This document shows, in pieces, positions 43,482 through 47,506 of a stretch of DNA of 47,506 nt. This DNA comes from Companilactobacillus hulinensis (GTDB lineage: Bacteria; Bacillota; Bacilli; Lactobacillales; Lactobacillaceae): contig NZ_RHOO01000019.1 in the NCBI RefSeq assembly GCF_003946555.1, positions 1 to 47,506 of the forward strand, in the 5' to 3' direction. How positions within the stretch are numbered: the stretch's first letter is position 1; each line of letters starts with the position of its first letter. The position numbers were made by a program, and so were the translations under genes. The notes under the pieces are model-generated. The model was not told the origin of the DNA and ran no database searches. It saw only the letters and a program-made list of their open reading frames with translations.

Positions 43482-45251
43482 ATGAAAAGAACAAAAATCG
43501 TAAGTACACTTGGACCTGCATCTAATGATGTTGAAACAATTACAAAATTAATTGAAGCAGGCGCAAACATTTTTCGTTTCAACTTCTCACATGGTGATCA
43601 TGAAGAACATTTAGCACGTATGAACATGGTTCACGAAGCTGAAAAGATTACAGGTAAGACAGTTGGTATCGTTCTTGATACAAAGGGTGCTGAAATCCGT
43701 ACAACTGTTCAAGATGGCGGCAAGTTTGAAGCTAAAATCGGTGATGTTATCCGTATTTCAATGGATGACTCATTAACAGGTAACCCAGAAAAGATTGCTG
43801 TTACTTATCCTGGTTTGTACGATGATACACATGTTGGTGGTCACGTATTGATCGATGATGGTCTTGTTGATCTTAAGATTACTGAAAAAGATGACAAGAA
43901 CCGTGAATTAGTTACAGAAGTACAAAACGATGGTATGATCGGTTCACGTAAGGGTGTTAACGCACCTGGTGTTGAAATTCGCCTACCAGGTATCACAGAA
44001 AAAGATGCCAGCGATATTCGTTTTGGTTGTGACAATGATATTAACTTCATCTCAGCTTCATTTGTTCGTAAAGCACAAGATGTTCTTGATATCCGTGAAA
44101 TCCTTGAAGAAAAACATATGGAACAAGTACAAATCTTCCCTAAGATCGAATCACAAGAAGGTATCGACAACATCGATTCTATCTTGAAGGTTTCAGATGG
44201 TTTGATGGTTGCTCGTGGTGACATGGGTGTTGAAATTCCATTTGAAAACGTACCATTCGTTCAAAAGAGCTTGATCCAAAAGTGTAATGCACTTGGCAAG
44301 CCAGTTATCACAGCTACACAAATGCTTGATTCAATGCAAGAAAACCCACGTCCTACACGTGCCGAAGTTACTGATGTTGCTAACTCTGTTCTTGATGGTA
44401 CAGATGCAACTATGCTTTCTGGTGAAAGTGCTAACGGTGATTACCCTGTTGAATCAGTTGCAGCTATGGCTAAGATTGACGAACGTACAGAAAAAGAATT
44501 AGACAAGAGTAACCAATTGGCTATTCAAAGATTTGAAGAATACAAAGGCTCAAATGTTACAGAATCAATCGGTGAATCTGTTGTTAGAACTGCTGAAGAA
44601 TTGAACATTAACACAATTGTTGCAGCTACTAAGTCAGGTTACACAGCACGTATGATTTCTAAGTATCGTCCAAGTGCTGATATTCTTGCTATCACATTTG
44701 ATGAAACAACACAACGTGGACTAACAGTTAACTGGGGTGTACAACCTATCGTTGCTGACAAGCCTGCTAATACAGATGAAATGTTCGACCTTGCTGCTAA
44801 GAAAGCTCAAGAACTTGGCTTTGCTAAAGAGGGAGACTTAATTCTTATCGTTGCTGGTGTTCCAGTTGGTGAAAGTGGTACAACAAACGTTATGAAGGTT
44901 CAACTAATTGGTTCAAAGTTAGTTAAGGGCCAAGGCGTTGGTGAAGAATCTGTTGTTGGTAACACTGTAGTTGCTCATTCAGCTAAAGAAGCTAATGACA
45001 AGGTTAAAGAAGGAGACATTCTTGTTACAGAAATGACTGACAAGGATTACCTTCCAGCTCTTGAAAAAGCTAGTGCCGTAGTTGTTGAAAACGGTGGTTT
45101 GACTTCACACGCAGCCGTAGTTGGTATTGCTATGGGTCTACCAGTTGTTGTTGGTGCTAAGGATGCTACAAACTTGATCAATGATGGCGAAACAGTCACA
45201 GTTGATTCAAGACGTGGTGTTGTTTACAAGGGTGCTTCACGCTCACTATAA
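43482..45251 (+). CDS. pyk: Pyruvate kinase
   Basis: A 589-residue enzyme converting PEP and ADP to pyruvate and ATP. The barrel starts MKRTKIVSTLGPASND, with FRFNFSHGDHEEH, the active-site IFPKIESQEG (Lys near 224) and GDMGVEIPFE. The allosteric C domain follows (about 355-475). Beyond the usual 475 residues comes a PEP-utilizer-like phospho-His domain (about 500-589, GGLTSHAAVVGIAMGLPVVV), the extra C-terminal module typical of Bacillus and lactobacillus enzymes. AAGGGAG before the ATG. Downstream of pfkA and probably in its operon, so the two key steps are made together. Confidence 0.97.
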   Translation: MKRTKIVSTLGPASNDVETITKLIEAGANIFRFNFSHGDHEEHLARMNMVHEAEKITGKTVGIVLDTKGAEIRTTVQDGGKFEAKIGDVIRISMDDSLTGNPEKIAVTYPGLYDDTHVGGHVLIDDGLVDLKITEKDDKNRELVTEVQNDGMIGSRKGVNAPGVEIRLPGITEKDASDIRFGCDNDINFISASFVRKAQDVLDIREILEEKHMEQVQIFPKIESQEGIDNIDSILKVSDGLMVARGDMGVEIPFENVPFVQKSLIQKCNALGKPVITATQMLDSMQENPRPTRAEVTDVANSVLDGTDATMLSGESANGDYPVESVAAMAKIDERTEKELDKSNQLAIQRFEEYKGSNVTESIGESVVRTAEELNINTIVAATKSGYTARMISKYRPSADILAITFDETTQRGLTVNWGVQPIVADKPANTDEMFDLAAKKAQELGFAKEGDLILIVAGVPVGESGTTNVMKVQLIGSKLVKGQGVGEESVVGNTVVAHSAKEANDKVKEGDILVTEMTDKDYLPALEKASAVVVENGGLTSHAAVVGIAMGLPVVVGAKDATNLINDGETVTVDSRRGVVYKGASRSL

Positions 45252-45283
45252 TATACAAATAAATTATTAATTAATAAGTATTA

Positions 45284-45328
45284 AAAAATACTGAAGGGGA
45301 TTCTGATCAAGTCCTTTTCAGTATTTTT
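45284..45328 (+). terminator. Terminator of the pfkA-pyk operon
   Basis: A 17-bp stem AAAAATACTGAAGGGGA with its complement at 45312-45328 (two G-U pairs), 11-base loop. T-rich 3' end. Confidence 0.85.
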
Positions 45329-45355
45329 GTATACTCGCAATAAAGGAGTATTATC

Positions 45356-46153
45356 TTGGATGAAAAAGATTTACTGATTTTCCAACTAGATGTGGCGAAA
45401 GGAAAACCAAGAGATACAAAGAAGAAGGCAGCGGTTTGTCCATTCTGTGATACTGATAATTTGACTAATATTATTAGACAGAAGGGTGACATGATTTGGC
45501 TTGAAAATAAATTTAGGACCTTAAAGGATACCTATCAAACAGTATTAATTGAATCAAGCCAACACGATGCTGATATTTCAACTTATTCTGTTAAGAAGAA
45601 TTCTGAAGTTTTTCAATTTATTTTTGATTGCTGGAATGAATTATTAAAAACAAAAAAATATAAAAGTGTATTGATGTACAAGAACTTCGGACCGATGTCT
45701 GGAGGAAGTCTTAGACACCCTCATTTTCAAATCGTTGGATTGGACAATGTTGATGGTTATCAATATATCAGTAAACATAATTTTACGGGGTATGAAATTT
45801 GGAAATCAGATAATATTGATTTCAATTTATCTCAGGAACCAATTATGGGGTTTGTTGAATTTAATATAAGAATCAAAGATGCAAAGCACTTAAATGATCT
45901 GGCTGAATTCGCAAGAATCACTGTTCGATACTTATTGAATGAATTTCATAATGGCACGTGTGAATCGTATAATATTTTCTTTTACGATGAAGATGGTGAC
46001 ATTATCTGCAAGATCGTACCTAGATTTGTGGCATCTCCATATTTTGTGGGCTATAAGTTACCACAACGTGATAACCGGGATACGTTGGAGAGTTTTGCGA
46101 CTGATGTTTTGAATAAGCTTAAAAATGAAGCTGATTGTGACGAGCTCAAATAA
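45356..46153 (+). CDS. DUF4931 protein, GalT/HIT-like nucleotidyltransferase fold
   Basis: A 265-residue cytosolic protein. CPFC (28-31) is a half zinc site like that of GalT, and GGSLRHPHFQIVG holds the HxHxQ-like HPHFQ motif (121-125) of the HIT/GalT superfamily. This suggests a nucleotidyl or hydrolase reaction through a His, but the substrate is unknown. The TTG start at 45356 has AAAGGAG 8 bases upstream. It follows the pyk terminator, is monocistronic, and ends at a strong bidirectional terminator. DUF4931 proteins of lactobacilli are uncharacterised as far as I know. Confidence 0.75.
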   Translation: MDEKDLLIFQLDVAKGKPRDTKKKAAVCPFCDTDNLTNIIRQKGDMIWLENKFRTLKDTYQTVLIESSQHDADISTYSVKKNSEVFQFIFDCWNELLKTKKYKSVLMYKNFGPMSGGSLRHPHFQIVGLDNVDGYQYISKHNFTGYEIWKSDNIDFNLSQEPIMGFVEFNIRIKDAKHLNDLAEFARITVRYLLNEFHNGTCESYNIFFYDEDGDIICKIVPRFVASPYFVGYKLPQRDNRDTLESFATDVLNKLKNEADCDELK

Positions 46154-46199
46154 AAGAAGCTGAATCTCACTAATAATAAGTGAGATTCAGCTTCTTTTT
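46152..46199. terminator. Bidirectional terminator between DUF4931 and response-regulator genes
   Basis: A 19-bp perfect stem AAAAGAAGCTGAATCTCAC with its complement at 46180-46198. It includes the stop codon of the regulator gene on the other strand. Confidence 0.9.
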
Positions 46200-46803
46200 A
46201 GATCCATTTATTTTTTTCAGCAATGTTTAAGGCTTCTATTCTAGAAGAAGTTCCAGTCTTACTTAAAATGGATGAAATATAATTACGAACTGTTCCGTCA
46301 GATAGAAAAACTGATTTAGCAATTTCTTTACTATTTTTACCAGTTTTAATTTCTCTTAATACGTCTAATTCTCGTTTAGTTAATGGGTTCTTTTCGGCCG
46401 ATATGATTGTCGTGACTAATTCTGGTGAGAAAATTGTTTTGCCATCTAATACTTCATGAATCGTTCTGACTAACTGATCTGTCGGGTTGTCTTTTAACAA
46501 GTAACCATTAACGTTGGCTTTTACCGCTTGTTCAAAATAGGTTGCTCTGGCAAAAGTTGTTAGAATTATTACCTTAGTTGGAAGGCCCAGTAGATTGATT
46601 TGTTCAGCCATATCAAGCCCAGATAATTTTGGCATTTCAATGTCTAAGATAGCAATTTGTGGCTTCTTGGAAATGATTTCTGATAGAGCGGTCTGACCAT
46701 CGGGTGCTGTTCCAATTACTTCAAGATCATCTTCAAGTCCTAATAAAGTTGCTAAAGCAGTGTTTAACATTTCCTGATCTTCTGCTAAATAAATTGTAGT
46801 CAT
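46198..46803 (-). CDS. NarL/LuxR-type response regulator (DesR/LiaR-like)
   Basis: A 201-residue two-component regulator. The receiver domain (1-120) has acidic pocket Glu8-Asp9, phospho-acceptor Asp54 in AILDIEMPKLSG, the switch Thr of ILTTFA and Lys of LLKDN. A linker leads to a LuxR/GerE HTH (about 138-201, LTKRELDVLREIKTGKNSKEIA and VRNYISSILSKTGTSSR). It is encoded one base downstream of a DesK-type kinase that is truncated here, so its normal partner is probably lost. The set may have controlled membrane-lipid or transport genes; targets unknown. Confidence 0.92.
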   Translation of the reverse strand: MTTIYLAEDQEMLNTALATLLGLEDDLEVIGTAPDGQTALSEIISKKPQIAILDIEMPKLSGLDMAEQINLLGLPTKVIILTTFARATYFEQAVKANVNGYLLKDNPTDQLVRTIHEVLDGKTIFSPELVTTIISAEKNPLTKRELDVLREIKTGKNSKEIAKSVFLSDGTVRNYISSILSKTGTSSRIEALNIAEKNKWI

Positions 46804-46804
46804 T

Positions 46805-47368
46805 TTAATCTGCCTTTTTTACTTTTATTTTTAAAATAGTTCCGTGATCTGAACTAATATCAATAGTTCCATTAATATCAGATAAGCGTTGTGACATTCC
46901 CGTTAATCCAAATGAATCTTTTCTAATTTTTTTATATCCGACACCGTCGTCACTAATGTTCAAAGTGTAGCAATCGTCGTCTTCATCAAAGTCAAAGGTG
47001 GTTAAGTGTGCTTTACTGTATTTGATGATATTCGTTGATGCTTCTTTAATAATTGCTGCCAAAACGTTTTGAACTTTGATTGGCCAAGCAACGGATATTT
47101 TTTCATTGTTTGATTGTTGAATGATATTTACGATTCGCAAGTTTTCTTCTTCTTCAATCATCGCTTCCGCAATTGATTTTTGGTTTAAGCCACTAACTAT
47201 TTGTCGGACTAAAGTTAAGTCTTCTCTAGAAGTGGTAGCGATATCCCTGATTTCTTGACGTGCCTGTTCAGTATTCTTGTCTATTAGCTTGTCAGCTAAC
47301 TCAGCTTTCAAGGTTATCAGTGAAAATGATTGTCCGAGATTATCGTGTAAATCTTTGGCAATCGTGAA
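46805..47368 (-). pseudogene. DesK-type sensor histidine kinase, 5' part removed by an IS
   Basis: About 188 residues of a HisKA_3-type kinase remain: phospho-acceptor His in IAKDLHDNLGQSFSLIT, the dimerisation helix, and the HATPase part with KEASTNIIKYSKA (N box), SDDGVGY (G1) and FGLTGMSQRL (G2). The sensor and membrane segments and the residues before TIAKDLHD are missing, and IS sequence with a stop (TAG) replaces them. A GTG at 47389 could start a short hybrid (MFGLILQFT plus kinase), with no good ribosome binding site. So it is a broken gene, perhaps still able to make an unregulated catalytic piece. Confidence 0.85.
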
Positions 47369-47408
47369 TTGTAAAATTAATCCGAACACCTAATCAAAAA
47401 AAAATACC

Positions 47409-47469
47409 CATAGTAAATGTTTTACAATGGTAGTGACTAAACAGACCATGAAAGAAGACATTTACTATG
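47409..47469 (+). repeat. 12-bp inverted repeat that covers the transposase start codon
   Basis: CATAGTAAATGT (47409-47420) and ACATTTACTATG (47458-47469) are perfect complements 37 bases apart; the second arm ends with the ATG of the transposase. A smaller ATGGT/ACCAT stem lies inside. Confidence 0.8.
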
Positions 47470-47506
47470 AGCATATCTACTTTAACACAGTATCACCGTG
47501 GTGCCA
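47467..47506 (+). CDS. IS transposase, first 13 codons (cut by window edge)
   Basis: The reading frame starts MSISTLTQYHRGA and is cut by the edge of the window. The start resembles IS30-type transposases of lactobacilli, which open with a short Ser/Thr stretch before the HTH. Its ATG lies in the 3' arm of a perfect 12-bp inverted repeat, which would hide the start in read-through RNA. Family call from only 13 residues, so moderate. Confidence 0.55.
   Translation, partial: MSISTLTQYHRGA

Larger units (their letters stand above)
47369..47506 (+). mobile_element. Left end of an IS30-family-like insertion sequence
   Basis: The kinase similarity stops at about 47368 and AT-rich non-coding sequence (AATTGTAAAATTAATCCGAA...) follows, leading to a transposase start at 47467. 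The IS runs off the right edge, so the other end and the target duplication are not visible. The left boundary is good to about 5 bases. Confidence 0.7.

Overview
The window looks like a chromosomal segment of a low-GC, homofermentative lactic acid bacterium of the Lactobacillaceae. The gene content resembles a Companilactobacillus-type genome, but the genus is my inference. Supporting signs are a malolactic locus (mleR/mleA/mleP), a LevR/sigma-54-controlled mannose PTS, a fruR-fruK-fruA operon, a pfkA-pyk pair, frequent TTG starts behind strong AGGAGG-type ribosome binding sites, and many short operons closed by intrinsic terminators. No rRNA, tRNA, CRISPR array or prophage was seen.

Layout. 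1-1.9 kb: a Cof-type HAD phosphatase, a 181-bp inverted-repeat element with several internal hairpins, and an orphan basic protein. 1.9-5.6 kb: malolactic fermentation genes with a divergent LysR regulator. 5.6-6.4 kb: no protein gene, but three intrinsic terminators and at least two probable small RNAs. 6.4-13.9 kb: a small HTH protein, a PfkB sugar kinase, LevR, and a mannose-family PTS operon (IIA, IIB, IIC, IID, mgtC) behind a textbook -24/-12 promoter. 14-24.2 kb: GH125 exo-mannosidase, an MFS exporter, a complete group IIC intron, GH38 alpha-mannosidase with a cellobiose-family EIIC, a divergent GntR regulator and a second mgtC. 24.3-28 kb: a secreted hypothetical, a 50-residue protein, uvrC with a LexA box, and a membrane-anchored DUF3862-like protein. 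28-31.7 kb: fructose operon. 31.9-38.3 kb: housekeeping genes (obgE, oatA-like, rnz, an SDR, a LapA-domain protein, rpmF, a lipoprotein). 38.3-46.2 kb: a VOC protein, a YjzD-like protein, dnaE, pfkA, pyk and a DUF4931 protein. 46.2-47.5 kb: a NarL-type response regulator and a DesK-type kinase whose 5' part is cut off by an IS30-like element running off the window.

How it fits together. The 6.4-24.2 kb part reads as a mannose/alpha-mannoside utilisation island. GH125 and GH38 would release mannose or mannose-phosphate from alpha-mannosides taken up by the PTS components, and two regulators (LevR-sigma54 and GntR-UTRA) control the two PTS loci. A closely related MgtC-family membrane protein closes each of these two transcription units. 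The fructose operon, pfkA and pyk carry the sugars on through glycolysis, and the mle locus offers malate decarboxylation. The least explained features are the inverted-repeat element at about 1 kb, the RNA-like gap at 5.9-6.3 kb, and the coupling of mgtC to both sugar loci.
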